Of a stretch of 19,369 nt of DNA, positions 1-6,157 are shown in pieces. Each line of letters opens with the position of its first letter. Within the stretch, counting starts at the first letter, position 1. The DNA is from CAIJZX01 sp043766165. Its GTDB lineage: Bacteria > Patescibacteriota > Patescibacteriia > SBBC01 > CAIJZX01. The notes beneath the pieces were generated by a model. The model had not been told where the DNA came from and did no database searches. It worked only from the letters and a program-made list of their open reading frames with translations. Made by a program: the position numbers and the translations under genes. The stretch covers positions 1 to 19,369 of the forward strand of contig JAYUIJ010000083.1 in the NCBI GenBank assembly GCA_043766165.1, in the 5' to 3' direction.

Positions 1-278
1 GAAAAGGGGAGCATGACATCGTATTTGCAAGTGAGCGCGGCGGGATACTAACGACGAGAACCGCGCAAAAAGTTTTTGAGCATGCAATGCAACGGGCCGA
101 TATAAACAAACCCGCGACGTTTCACTCACTGCGCCACTCATTTGCTACGCATATTCTTGAAAACGGTGTTGATGTCCGTTACGTGCAGGAACTACTTGGT
201 CATCAGAATATCCGGACGACTCAGCGGTATACACATGTGACTAATCCGATGCTGAAAAACATACAGAGTCCACTGTGA
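1..278 (+). CDS. Tyrosine recombinase (XerC/XerD-like), C-terminal fragment
   Basis: This is the catalytic C-terminus of a phage-integrase-family tyrosine recombinase, which cuts and rejoins DNA through a 3'-phosphotyrosine. The reading frame is open from base 3, so the gene runs off the left edge and its true start and N-terminal DNA-binding domain are missing. Visible motifs are HSLRH (the H-x-x-R box), ELLGH and TTQRYTH, whose Tyr is the expected nucleophile; the first catalytic Arg lies outside the window. The C-terminal tail VTNPMLKNIQSPL is short, as in Xer-type and integron-type enzymes. The frame ends at TGA (276-278), 44 bp before the convergent galT stop, with no clear terminator hairpin between them. 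It could be a chromosome-dimer resolvase or a mobile-element integrase; the fragment cannot decide. Family assignment is secure. Confidence 0.93.
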   Translation, partial: KGEHDIVFASERGGILTTRTAQKVFEHAMQRADINKPATFHSLRHSFATHILENGVDVRYVQELLGHQNIRTTQRYTHVTNPMLKNIQSPL

Positions 279-322
279 CCATGTTTTCGTAGTATGTATT
301 CAATTGTTCCTAGTAGCAGAAA

Positions 323-1300
323 CTATTTAGCCGGCTTCTTAAACGCAGTCCGATAATACACTGCCGCATCTTCCGGCGGCACGGTATTCACTACCAAACG
401 TGAACCAAGCTCAACGCCGGCCCAGACGTCTCGGCGCGGCGCAACACGCAAATACATATGTTCACGTCGGTCACCGACAACTTGGTGGAGGTAGAAATTG
501 TATGGCAAACCGAGCTCCATCACCTTTTCCAAAATCTTTTTCAAGTACTTGGCCATCTCTTTGAGTTCACCATCATTCAACGCACCGACATTATCTACCC
601 GGCGCCAGGGCATAATCCAGGCTTCGTAGTTATAGAGTGAAGCGTATGGCGTTAAAGCACAGACATGCTTGCCCGAGGCGATCCAGCGCGGACCGTTTTC
701 TTCTTGGAGAAGTAGGTCACTGTAGTAGTCGCGATTGTGTTCGATGCGATATTCTTCGGCGCGTTCACGGCGGGTGATGATGTGAGGTGGGACGTATTCG
801 GACGCAAAGATTTGTGAATGGGCGTGGTTAATTGAGGCGCCGGCCACACCGCCATTGTTTTTGAAGATTAGGATGTAGTGAATCTTGTTGTCTTTTTGTA
901 AGGCACGCATGCGCTGGCCATAGACTTTTAACAAATCAGCAATGTGGCTTTCTGGTAGGGTCGATAATTCAACGCCGTACTTTGGGGTTTCAACAACGAC
1001 TTCTTGATAGCCGTACGCTTTTGGATTATCTGAGCTGACGACCGGAAAAATATTCTTGAGAACTTTAATTTTCCATGGTTTTTGTCCGCCGACTGTCAAT
1101 AACGCTTTTACGTTCTTTAAATTTTCCGGCGAAAACGTGTCGTGTTCCGGTAGGGATGATTTTACGGCTTCGGACGATGTCTCGTGCGGACGTTTTGCGC
1201 GACCGGGTGCGATAATAACCTGCCGGTCATGGACATAGTCTTCGCGCAATTCTGATTTTGGAACCGACGGTAACGGTGATTTAGCGTTTGGCGAGGGCAT
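323..1300 (-). CDS. galT: GalT-like galactose-1-phosphate uridylyltransferase (HIT superfamily)
   Basis: Likely a hexose-1-phosphate nucleotidyltransferase of the GalT branch, which exchanges galactose-1-P with UDP-glucose in the Leloir pathway (cytoplasm). The 325-residue protein has the GalT active-site signature GGVAGASINHAHSQI at residues 150-164; His161 is the expected nucleophile that carries the UMP and Gln163 follows it. A second half with PYNFYLHQ resembles the C-terminal GalT repeat. The two N-terminal zinc cysteines of classical GalT are absent: the corresponding region, about 50-60, reads SLPEHDTFSPEN. The ATG at 1298-1300 lies inside the 3' end of glgA (20-bp overlap), so it is the last gene of a glgA-galT transcript. 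No hairpin terminator is visible after the stop. An ADP-sugar phosphorylase-like activity (as in some plant and archaeal GalT relatives) is possible, so substrate is not certain. Confidence 0.85.
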   Translation of the reverse strand: MPSPNAKSPLPSVPKSELREDYVHDRQVIIAPGRAKRPHETSSEAVKSSLPEHDTFSPENLKNVKALLTVGGQKPWKIKVLKNIFPVVSSDNPKAYGYQEVVVETPKYGVELSTLPESHIADLLKVYGQRMRALQKDNKIHYILIFKNNGGVAGASINHAHSQIFASEYVPPHIITRRERAEEYRIEHNRDYYSDLLLQEENGPRWIASGKHVCALTPYASLYNYEAWIMPWRRVDNVGALNDGELKEMAKYLKKILEKVMELGLPYNFYLHQVVGDRREHMYLRVAPRRDVWAGVELGSRLVVNTVPPEDAAVYYRTAFKKPAK

Positions 1301-2723
1301 TGGTGTAGAGTTTGACGTATTCAGTGGCAGAATGTTGCCAGGAGAAATCTTGAGACATAGCGCGTGTCCTGGCAGCGGCTAGTGTATCGTGTTTTTCATA
1401 CAGCCGCAACGCAGCGTCAATGATGGGACGGAATTCATCAATAATTGGATTTGTAAAAACAAAGCCGGTGCCATCTTGATGGTCACGAAGATCGGTTACG
1501 GTGTCATGTAGTCCACCGGTATCACGAACAAGTGGCAACGATCCATAGCGCATGGCAATCATCTGACCTAAACCACACGGTTCAAATCGCGACGGCATGA
1601 GAAAGAAGTCACTAGCGGCGTAAATGCGCTGGGCTAATTTAGCATCGAACTTTACAATAGCTCGCGTCGCGGTACTAAAGGGCTTCATAGCTTCGACGAG
1701 GGCTTTTTCTGTTTCTGGGACGCCGCTACCGAGTACAATCAACTGACCATTTCCTAATACAATTTCTGGGACAGCGGCGGTGATGATGTCGACCCCCTTC
1801 TGAGTGGTTAGTCGGCCGACAACACCGAACAATGGGCCGTGATTTTCTGGTAGTTCTAACTCTTTCAGTAAGGCGCGTCGATTGAGTAATTTTCCGGTGG
1901 ATGCTGTTTGGGCGTCGTATTGTGCCACGATGCGGCTGTCGGTAGCTGGATTAAAATGGTCAGTGTCGATTCCATTGAGAATACCGCTGACGCCGTTGGC
2001 CCGACTGGTAATATCACGCTCTAATCCAACACCGTATTGCGGATTAGTAATTTCTTTGGCGTAGGTTGGACTGACCGTGTTCACCGCGGTCGCGTTACGA
2101 ATACCGAGCTGGAGAAGATTGAAATTGTTTTCCAGATCGCGATACTGTAGCGCCGGTGAACCTGAATCGCGGATACCGATCCATGATAGTGCCTCTTCCG
2201 CGTGCCATTTTCCTTGACCTTCCATGTTGTGAATCGTCAGAATGGTTGGCAATGTGCTGCCAGAATTTTTTAACAAGGCCGGAATGAGACCTGTGTGCCA
2301 GTCGTGGCAATGAACGATCTCCGGTTTCCACGGTAACTTTTCAATAATCTGTGTGGCGGCCACTGAAAAAAAGACAAATCGCTCCATGGCGCGGCGTGTG
2401 CCACTAACCGTATCGTGTTCATAGTACACGCCACCTTCGCCGAACATAGTCGGCGCGTCAACCAGATATAACGGTGTTGTGTTTTCTGGTAAAACTGATT
2501 CATAAACACGAATAGCTATATTTTTTCCTTGCCAGGGGATGTCCAGTTCCAGAATATTCTTTTTGTTCAGTGGTGCGTCCAGTATTGTTCCATAGAACGG
2601 CAAAAGAATACGAGTTTCGTGACCAAGTTGTTTTAACGCACCCGGTAAGGCTCCTACGACATCGGCTAAACCACCAACTTTAACCAGCGGTGTCGCTTCG
2701 GAAGCGATAAAGAGGATGTTCAT
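1281..2723 (-). CDS. glgA: Glycogen/starch synthase, GT5 family (copy 1)
   Basis: A cytoplasmic GT-B glycosyltransferase that adds glucose from ADP-glucose (or UDP-glucose) to the non-reducing end of an alpha-1,4-glucan. The 480-residue length is normal for bacterial GlgA. Motifs in order: KVGGLADV at residues 15-22 (donor-binding loop), HCHDWHTG at 138-145, NGID at 250-253, VVGRLTTQKG at 301-310 (Arg304 and Lys309 hold the donor phosphates), and PSRFEPCGLGQ at 377-387, with the catalytic-domain Glu381. The start codon shares an ATGA with the stop of the upstream phosphotransferase, suggesting translational coupling. The 3' end overlaps galT by 20 bp. No glgC (ADP-glucose pyrophosphorylase) is in the window, so the donor is unknown. 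A second GT5 gene is at 7365-8837. Confidence 0.95.
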   Translation of the reverse strand: MNILFIASEATPLVKVGGLADVVGALPGALKQLGHETRILLPFYGTILDAPLNKKNILELDIPWQGKNIAIRVYESVLPENTTPLYLVDAPTMFGEGGVYYEHDTVSGTRRAMERFVFFSVAATQIIEKLPWKPEIVHCHDWHTGLIPALLKNSGSTLPTILTIHNMEGQGKWHAEEALSWIGIRDSGSPALQYRDLENNFNLLQLGIRNATAVNTVSPTYAKEITNPQYGVGLERDITSRANGVSGILNGIDTDHFNPATDSRIVAQYDAQTASTGKLLNRRALLKELELPENHGPLFGVVGRLTTQKGVDIITAAVPEIVLGNGQLIVLGSGVPETEKALVEAMKPFSTATRAIVKFDAKLAQRIYAASDFFLMPSRFEPCGLGQMIAMRYGSLPLVRDTGGLHDTVTDLRDHQDGTGFVFTNPIIDEFRPIIDAALRLYEKHDTLAAARTRAMSQDFSWQHSATEYVKLYTNALAKR

Positions 2724-3742
2724 TGGTTTTCTATCTGTGTCACGAGCGAATCAATACGTTTAGTGAGCAGATCGCAATATAGTTTTCCGGCCCCACTTTT
2801 TTCACCGACGTTTTGTAAGGTAATAGATAAAATATCGAGCGCTGAACGGAGTTCAAAAATAGGCAAATCACGAATAACCATTTGCTGTGCAGATTTTTTG
2901 AGATTTGATATGTAGGCGTTTAGAAATGTTTCTCGCAAATGTGTAACTTTTTTTGCCGACAGATGTCCTAATGACATAACTGACAAATGGGTGACAAATG
3001 TTCCGAGGTCAAAAATGGTTGGACCTTGGCCACTGAGCGTGAAATCAATAATTCCAATGCTTTTACCAAGAATAATATTGCTGGCTTGAAAATCTTTGTG
3101 AACTAAACCAGTTTGGCGCGACCACGCTGTGCGTTCATGTTGAAGGAGCGCGGAAACGGCCTTCTGTGCCCAGGTCTTTCGGTGTGGTGAATGACGAACA
3201 ATGTTTTTTTGGCAGGCGCGGATGAAAGTAGCTTCCGCTGACCACGGTAGCTTACGCAATGTTGTTGTTGGTGTCTGGTGAAAATCAGCTAGTGCTTTAT
3301 CGATAGCCGAGATCGTTGATGGCCAACGTAGTGATTTGAATGGTAATTCACGTAGGGTTGAACCGAGAACTTCTTCGTATAAAATGTAGCCAGGTTTTGG
3401 GAAGTAGGTTAAGAGGCGCGGCGAGCGAAACGAGGTTTTCTTTTGATGGAGTTTAAGAAAAATTTTAGCGGTTTCGGTGTCAATTGAGTTGCCGCGTACA
3501 TGATGTGTGGCCGTTCGTGAACCGTAACGGATTGTTAAATCAAAACGGGTGAGGTAGCTGGCCGTGGAAAGGGTGGGACGGTGGGTGAATTGGTAGTTGA
3601 CGAGCTGCTGTGCGCCTGGAAAAAAGCTTTTCAGTTTGTTTGAAAAATATGCTTGCATTGTTTCAGGCGACGACAACATAGCGCGGAAGGTTTTGGTTGG
3701 CGCGGGGTGGAGAGGGGGTATCTTTTTTCTTTGTATAGACAT
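2720..3742 (-). CDS. APH/choline-kinase-fold phosphotransferase, substrate unknown
   Basis: A small-molecule kinase of the aminoglycoside-phosphotransferase superfamily. With the start at ATG 3740-3742 the protein has 340 residues; a TTG 27 bases further upstream lies inside the large palindrome and would add only nine residues, so I rejected it. The catalytic loop LVHKDFQASNIIL (about 213-225) has the Brenner-type H-x-D-x(4)-N pattern: His215, Asp217, Asn222. IIDF at 231-234 supplies the metal-binding Asp233. An N-lobe segment with FPKPGYILYEEVLGSTL (about 114-130) fits the hinge region of the fold. Sitting between GH57 and glgA, and overlapping glgA by 4 bp, it may phosphorylate a sugar or maltooligosaccharide, as maltokinases of this fold do. 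That role is inference from context; antibiotic modification is less likely. Homoserine- or choline-kinase-like roles cannot be excluded. Confidence 0.82.
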   Translation of the reverse strand: MSIQRKKIPPLHPAPTKTFRAMLSSPETMQAYFSNKLKSFFPGAQQLVNYQFTHRPTLSTASYLTRFDLTIRYGSRTATHHVRGNSIDTETAKIFLKLHQKKTSFRSPRLLTYFPKPGYILYEEVLGSTLRELPFKSLRWPSTISAIDKALADFHQTPTTTLRKLPWSAEATFIRACQKNIVRHSPHRKTWAQKAVSALLQHERTAWSRQTGLVHKDFQASNIILGKSIGIIDFTLSGQGPTIFDLGTFVTHLSVMSLGHLSAKKVTHLRETFLNAYISNLKKSAQQMVIRDLPIFELRSALDILSITLQNVGEKSGAGKLYCDLLTKRIDSLVTQIENQ

Positions 3743-3757
3743 ATATGTTGCAACCAC

Positions 3758-3766
3758 ATTGTACCA
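3758..3766 (-). promoter_or_regulatory. Candidate extended -10 promoter for the phosphotransferase gene
   Basis: On the minus strand the sequence TGGTACAAT gives an extended -10 (TGn plus TACAAT, 5 of 6 bases of TATAAT). The TG lies at the very edge of the 56-bp palindrome. Transcription would begin near 3751, leaving a leader of only about 9 nt before the ATG at 3742. No good -35 hexamer exists 16-18 bp upstream, where the palindrome's GC core lies. If real, it would restart transcription just after the palindrome. Confidence 0.35.
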
Positions 3767-3819
3767 CAAACAAATACACAGCGCGGGTTTCGAAACCCGC
3801 GCTGTGTATTTGTTTGTGG
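3764..3819. repeat. Perfect 56-bp palindrome, terminator-like hairpin
   Basis: Left arm 3764-3791 and right arm 3792-3819 are exact reverse complements (28 bp each, no unpaired loop). The centre GCGCGGGTTTC|GAAACCCGCGC is GC-rich and each outer arm is A-rich on one side and T-rich on the other (TGTGTATTTGTTTGTGG), the layout of a bidirectional intrinsic terminator. It sits 14 bp after the stop of the GH57 gene (minus strand) and 21 bp before the ATG of the phosphotransferase. It therefore probably ends or attenuates the GH57 transcript within the gene series. An alternative is a cruciform or protein-binding site. Confidence 0.85.
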
Positions 3820-3832
3820 AGATTGTTACAGG

Positions 3833-5218
3833 CTACGCGCTACCCGTAATATCCAGCTTCTTGGCGTTCAACTCAGTAATCCGGTCTCGCAACTGCGCCG
3901 CTCGCTCATATTCTTTATTCTTGGCCGATGTGAGCATTTGCTTATCCAAATTGCGAATCATCGTTTCAAATTCTTCGAGTGGAATATGTGGTAATTCACG
4001 GGTGATACGTTGGGTCACGTCTTCATCGGAAGCTTTAATTCGATCTGCAATCTTGTCGGTGCGCTGCCACTCGAAGGCGGTGAAAACAATGCCGCGATAG
4101 AGCTCTTCGGCATGCGTCCGTTCGGTGTCTGTGGAGGCCGGATTATTGACCACCACATCTTTTAATTCTTTGGCGCCACTCTCCATCATTTCAATGCTCC
4201 ACCACGGGCTGGCCGAGGCCCACCAGTATTGATCCGAGTGAATTGCGCGGTCGAGTTCGTGACGGATGTGATTAAAATGTTCGTCATCCGTTTTTAATTT
4301 TGCAACTGAAGCGATCGCTAAGTCGGTTAATTCCCATTGCATCTTGTGAATTACATTTGTTTCATCAAACCAACGTGAGAACGGCGTTTTTTGTTCTAAA
4401 TCTTTTTTCATTAAGGCCCAGCTTGATGACAACGGATCAACCGGTGCTTTTTTAGTGACGCGTTCTCGGATTTCTGATAACGTGGCTGATTCTAATTCCG
4501 GCGCGGTGTACATTTCAAACAAAAGCATGTCTAAACCTGGACGATGGTGGCCAAATGTTTCACCGTCCATGGCAGTTAACAGGTAGTCATTCGTTTTGAC
4601 GCGATCACCGAGAAGCTTTAATAACATTCCAGCCGAGAAAACACTGACACCGACTTCAGCGGACAGAATTCGGAAGCTGGTATCGCGTTCGCGGAAGAAG
4701 ACTGAGAAGTCGCCACCATCTTTGAGCGTGTACACTGTGTCCCATTTGATATCGTGCATCTTGCCGCTGAAGGCCAGTTCGTCGATGATGAGCCAATCAA
4801 ATCCCATGCTGCGGACGACATCAGCAACCTTTCGGCTGTAACCCATTTCCGGCGGGAAGAATCCTTTTGGATTGTACACATCGCCAAAGTATTTCCGGTT
4901 CGTTTCAGTATTTAATTCAATTTGACGGCGGATTTCATTTTCTGGAATCAACGGAAGGAACGGATGATACTTTGCGCTAGCGGTAAATTCTAATTGTCCG
5001 CGTTCAGCTAACGTTCGTAATCCATCAACCACATCGTGAGCGCCGTATTTGTCCCAAAACTCAACCAGTACAGCGTTTACGTTCAGTGTCACCTTCGCTT
5101 TTGGATTTGCCAGCCAACCTTTAATCAAAACCCGATAACATTCATTCGTAATTTTCCGAACCCAAAATTCTTTCTGGGTTGGCGGTTGATAGAAGTGGAG
5201 GAAATTTGCCCAAAGCAT
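3833..5218 (-). CDS. GH57 alpha-glucan enzyme with C-terminal UVR-like motif
   Basis: A family-57 glycoside hydrolase/transferase (amylase, 4-alpha-glucanotransferase or branching enzyme class), 461 residues, no signal peptide, so cytoplasmic. Conserved regions in order: HFYQPP at 8-13 (region 1), GQLEFTASAKYHP at 74-86 (region 2), GFFPPEMGYS at 119-128 with the expected nucleophile Glu124 (region 3), LTAMDGETFGHHR at 214-226 with the expected acid/base Asp218 (region 4), and SDQYWWASASPWW at 328-340. Residues about 412-452 depart from GH57: LEEFETMIRNLDKQ, then KEYERAAQLRDRITEL, a good match to the UVR helical hairpin of UvrB, UvrC, ClpC and McsA. The paralog at 6158-7378 lacks this tail. 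The ATG at 5216-5218 follows a short heptamer repeat. The reaction cannot be assigned more narrowly than alpha-glucan remodelling. Confidence 0.9.
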   Translation of the reverse strand: MLWANFLHFYQPPTQKEFWVRKITNECYRVLIKGWLANPKAKVTLNVNAVLVEFWDKYGAHDVVDGLRTLAERGQLEFTASAKYHPFLPLIPENEIRRQIELNTETNRKYFGDVYNPKGFFPPEMGYSRKVADVVRSMGFDWLIIDELAFSGKMHDIKWDTVYTLKDGGDFSVFFRERDTSFRILSAEVGVSVFSAGMLLKLLGDRVKTNDYLLTAMDGETFGHHRPGLDMLLFEMYTAPELESATLSEIRERVTKKAPVDPLSSSWALMKKDLEQKTPFSRWFDETNVIHKMQWELTDLAIASVAKLKTDDEHFNHIRHELDRAIHSDQYWWASASPWWSIEMMESGAKELKDVVVNNPASTDTERTHAEELYRGIVFTAFEWQRTDKIADRIKASDEDVTQRITRELPHIPLEEFETMIRNLDKQMLTSAKNKEYERAAQLRDRITELNAKKLDITGSA

Positions 5219-5224
5219 TGTAGA

Positions 5225-5259
5225 TAGCTGTTAGCTGATAGCTTGTAGCTTATAGAAGC
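5225..5259. repeat. Degenerate 7-bp tandem repeat (TAGCTNN)
   Basis: Four consecutive heptamers, TAGCTGT, TAGCTGA, TAGCTTG and TAGCTTA (5225-5252), are followed by a weaker TAGAAGC. They lie 7 bp upstream of the GH57 start codon (5218) and so in its 5' leader if transcription starts near 5268. The repeats are too short and diverged to be a CRISPR. Confidence 0.75.
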
Positions 5260-5274
5260 TGAAAAAGCCATAAC

Positions 5275-5280
5275 AGTATA
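5275..5280 (-). promoter_or_regulatory. Candidate -10 (TATACT) for the UVR-tailed GH57 gene
   Basis: Minus-strand TATACT lies 56 bp before the GH57 ATG, so the leader would run through the heptamer repeats. No convincing -35 is found 16-18 bp upstream (TAGTTA at 17). A good TTGACA exists but 28 bp away, too far for a normal spacer. The same hexamer is the -10 candidate of two other genes here (10332-10337 and 18510-18515). Confidence 0.35.
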
Positions 5281-5326
5281 CAGGAAATGTTGGGGAATAA
5301 CTAACATTTGTCAAAGTCTATCGCCA

Positions 5327-5356
5327 ATGACAAAGTTTGTTTAGCGTGGTAATAAT
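5327..5356 (+). promoter_or_regulatory. Candidate promoter for the small plus-strand gene
   Basis: ATGACA at 5327-5332 (5 of 6 with TTGACA) is separated by 18 bp from AATAAT at 5351-5356 (5 of 6 with TATAAT), preceded by TGG as a partial extended -10. The start would be near 5363, leaving a ~60-nt leader. Confidence 0.5.
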
Positions 5357-5377
5357 CGCCCATATTTGCCGCTCTTT

Positions 5378-5421
5378 ATGACGCCCCTGGGGCTGTCCCG
5401 CTAACAACTTTGGAGGTTGTT
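5378..5421 (+). promoter_or_regulatory. Leader with 8-codon upstream ORF and hairpin holding the Shine-Dalgarno
   Basis: ATG ACG CCC CTG GGG CTG TCC CGC TAA (5378-5404) encodes a potential peptide MTPLGLSR. Its stop codon touches the hairpin AACAAC (5403-5408) / GTTGTT (5416-5421), whose 7-nt loop TTTGGAG carries most of the GGAGG ribosome site (5412-5416). The uORF also contains the self-complementary GCCCCTGGGGC. This layout could let leader translation open or close the ribosome site; that is inference. Confidence 0.4.
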
Positions 5422-5745
5422 ATGACAAAGCTCACCACGAAGATTCAGCCGAACGAGATTAATATTCAAGCAGATCGTTTTTTCTGTGAGGCCGGAGTGT
5501 TCAAGTTTGGCAGTCAGGTTGAGAAAGTCTCGGTTGCCCTGGTGCGTCTTGCCCAAGAACGAGGTGCATGGAGTGACTTCGAACGCAAAGATGTCCTACC
5601 GCTGCATCCGCAAGAGCAGGTTAACTTGATTGCCCTGATCGCTGAAGGGCGGATTGGTGTGCGCATGGACGGGATGTTGTATTTTACCGACGCCTTCATC
5701 GAAGCTTGTTATGAAGCGAGGCCGGCTGAACAGGAAGACAAATAA
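5422..5745 (+). CDS. Small protein of unknown function (107 aa)
   Basis: I do not recognise this protein. Start chosen at ATG 5422-5424 because a strong GGAGG lies five bases upstream; a TTG twelve bases earlier overlaps that ribosome site. The sequence is soluble, mixed charge, with no signal peptide or membrane segment. The N-terminal half contains RFFCEAGVFKFGSQVEKV and a helical stretch VALVRLAQERGAW. The middle (VLPLHPQEQVNLIALIAEGRIGVRMDGMLYFTDAFIEACYEA) has the look of a small winged-helix or helix-strand module, but this is only an impression. It stands alone on the plus strand between two minus-strand glucan gene blocks, with its own promoter candidate and its own terminator, so it is an independent transcription unit. 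The single Cys and lack of CxxC argue against a zinc ribbon. Confidence 0.8.
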   Translation: MTKLTTKIQPNEINIQADRFFCEAGVFKFGSQVEKVSVALVRLAQERGAWSDFERKDVLPLHPQEQVNLIALIAEGRIGVRMDGMLYFTDAFIEACYEARPAEQEDK

Positions 5746-5746
5746 C

Positions 5747-5775
5747 ATCCATCGAAGTGATTCGGTGGATTTTTT
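5747..5775 (+). terminator. Intrinsic terminator of the 107-aa gene
   Basis: Stem ATCCATCGAA (5747-5756) pairs with TTCGGTGGAT (5761-5770) with one G-U, loop GTGA, followed by TTTTT (5771-5775). It begins one base after the stop codon. Confidence 0.88.
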
Positions 5776-5824
5776 ATGACTGTTTATTATCTTTTTGGAC
5801 TTGAGATGATTAAAACCTAAAAGG

Positions 5825-5856
5825 GATTACGCCTAGGCTTTCCAGCCTAGGCAACC
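5825..5856 (+). repeat. Palindromic repeat unit A (GGATTACGC + stem, loop TTCC)
   Basis: GGATTACGC is followed by a perfect 9-bp stem GCCTAGGCT (5831-5839), loop TTCC, and AGCCTAGGC (5844-5852), then AACCGT. A related unit in opposite orientation lies at 5975-6005. The unit is noncoding and lacks a T-run, so it is not a normal terminator. It lies within the 412-bp gap 5746-6157, where no protein gene is supported. Confidence 0.7.
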
Positions 5857-5897
5857 GTAAATGTCAAAATAGCCGGCTTTGTATTCTATTTGGAACT

Positions 5898-5914
5898 TGG
5901 GAAAAACTGTAACG
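5898..5914 (+). repeat. Direct repeat copy 1 (TGGGAAAAACTGTAACG)
   Basis: A 17-bp sequence repeated at 6037-6053 with one difference, 139 bp away. In both places it is followed on the plus strand by GC-rich self-complementary DNA containing GCGCAC; after copy 1 this includes the palindrome GGGTACCC and weakly paired arms. Confidence 0.65.
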
Positions 5915-5974
5915 CGCACAACGCACGCGAGGGTACCCGCACTGTGTTCATTATAACATGCGTTATCATTAAGT

Positions 5975-6005
5975 AACGGCGCAGACTGGAAAGTCTGCGT
6001 AATCC
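5975..6005 (-). repeat. Palindromic repeat unit B (inverted copy of unit A)
   Basis: Read on the minus strand: GGATTACGC, then AGACT, loop TTCC, AGTCT, GCG, CCGTTA. In plus coordinates the perfect stem is CGCAGACT (5980-5987) and AGTCTGCG (5992-5999). Flank GGATTACGC, loop TTCC and the trailing CCGT match unit A, while the stem bases differ in a paired way. Confidence 0.7.
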
Positions 6006-6036
6006 TATGGTATAAGGCAACTTATATTTTTTATAC

Positions 6037-6053
6037 TGGGAAAAACTCTAACG
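6037..6053 (+). repeat. Direct repeat copy 2 (TGGGAAAAACTCTAACG)
   Basis: Second copy of the 17-bp repeat at 5898-5914 (16 of 17 identical). It immediately abuts the large hairpin 6054-6137; on the minus strand it provides the T-rich tail GAGTTTTTCCC after that hairpin. Confidence 0.65.
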
Positions 6054-6137
6054 TCACAGCGCACACTGGCCCCGCCATGTAGCGGGATCCCGCCTACTCT
6101 ATGAAATATTCAGGGGCGGGAAGAGTGTGCGCTGTGA
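6054..6137 (-). terminator. Compound hairpin, probable terminator of the glgA-GH57 transcript
   Basis: Outer stem TCACAGCGCACACT (6054-6067) and AGTGTGCGCTGTGA (6124-6137) is a perfect 14-bp inverted repeat. Inside lie CCCGCC (6071-6076) / GGCGGG (6115-6120) and the palindrome GCGGGATCCCGC (6082-6093), giving a branched structure. It begins 20 bp after the GH57 stop on the minus strand and is followed there by GTTAGAGTTTTTC, a weak T-tract. It may equally be a REP- or MITE-like element serving as the 3' end. Confidence 0.6.
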
Positions 6138-6157
6138 GGAAAATAATTATTATTCAG

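Noticed and set aside
1..278. The left-edge tyrosine recombinase as the invertase for the putative cassettes
   Set aside because: It is 14 kb away, truncated by the window and looks Xer-like; nothing in the sequence links it to the repeat arms.
3597..4100. A 167-codon plus-strand open frame across the palindrome
   Set aside because: It lies antisense to the phosphotransferase and the GH57/UVR end, both of which have clear family motifs; its composition is that of a shadow frame.
5225..5259. Heptamer array as a CRISPR
   Set aside because: Units are 7 bp, contiguous and without spacers.
5275..5326. TTGACA on the minus strand as -35 for the GH57 TATACT
   Set aside because: The spacing is 28 bp, outside the range of a normal sigma-70-type promoter.
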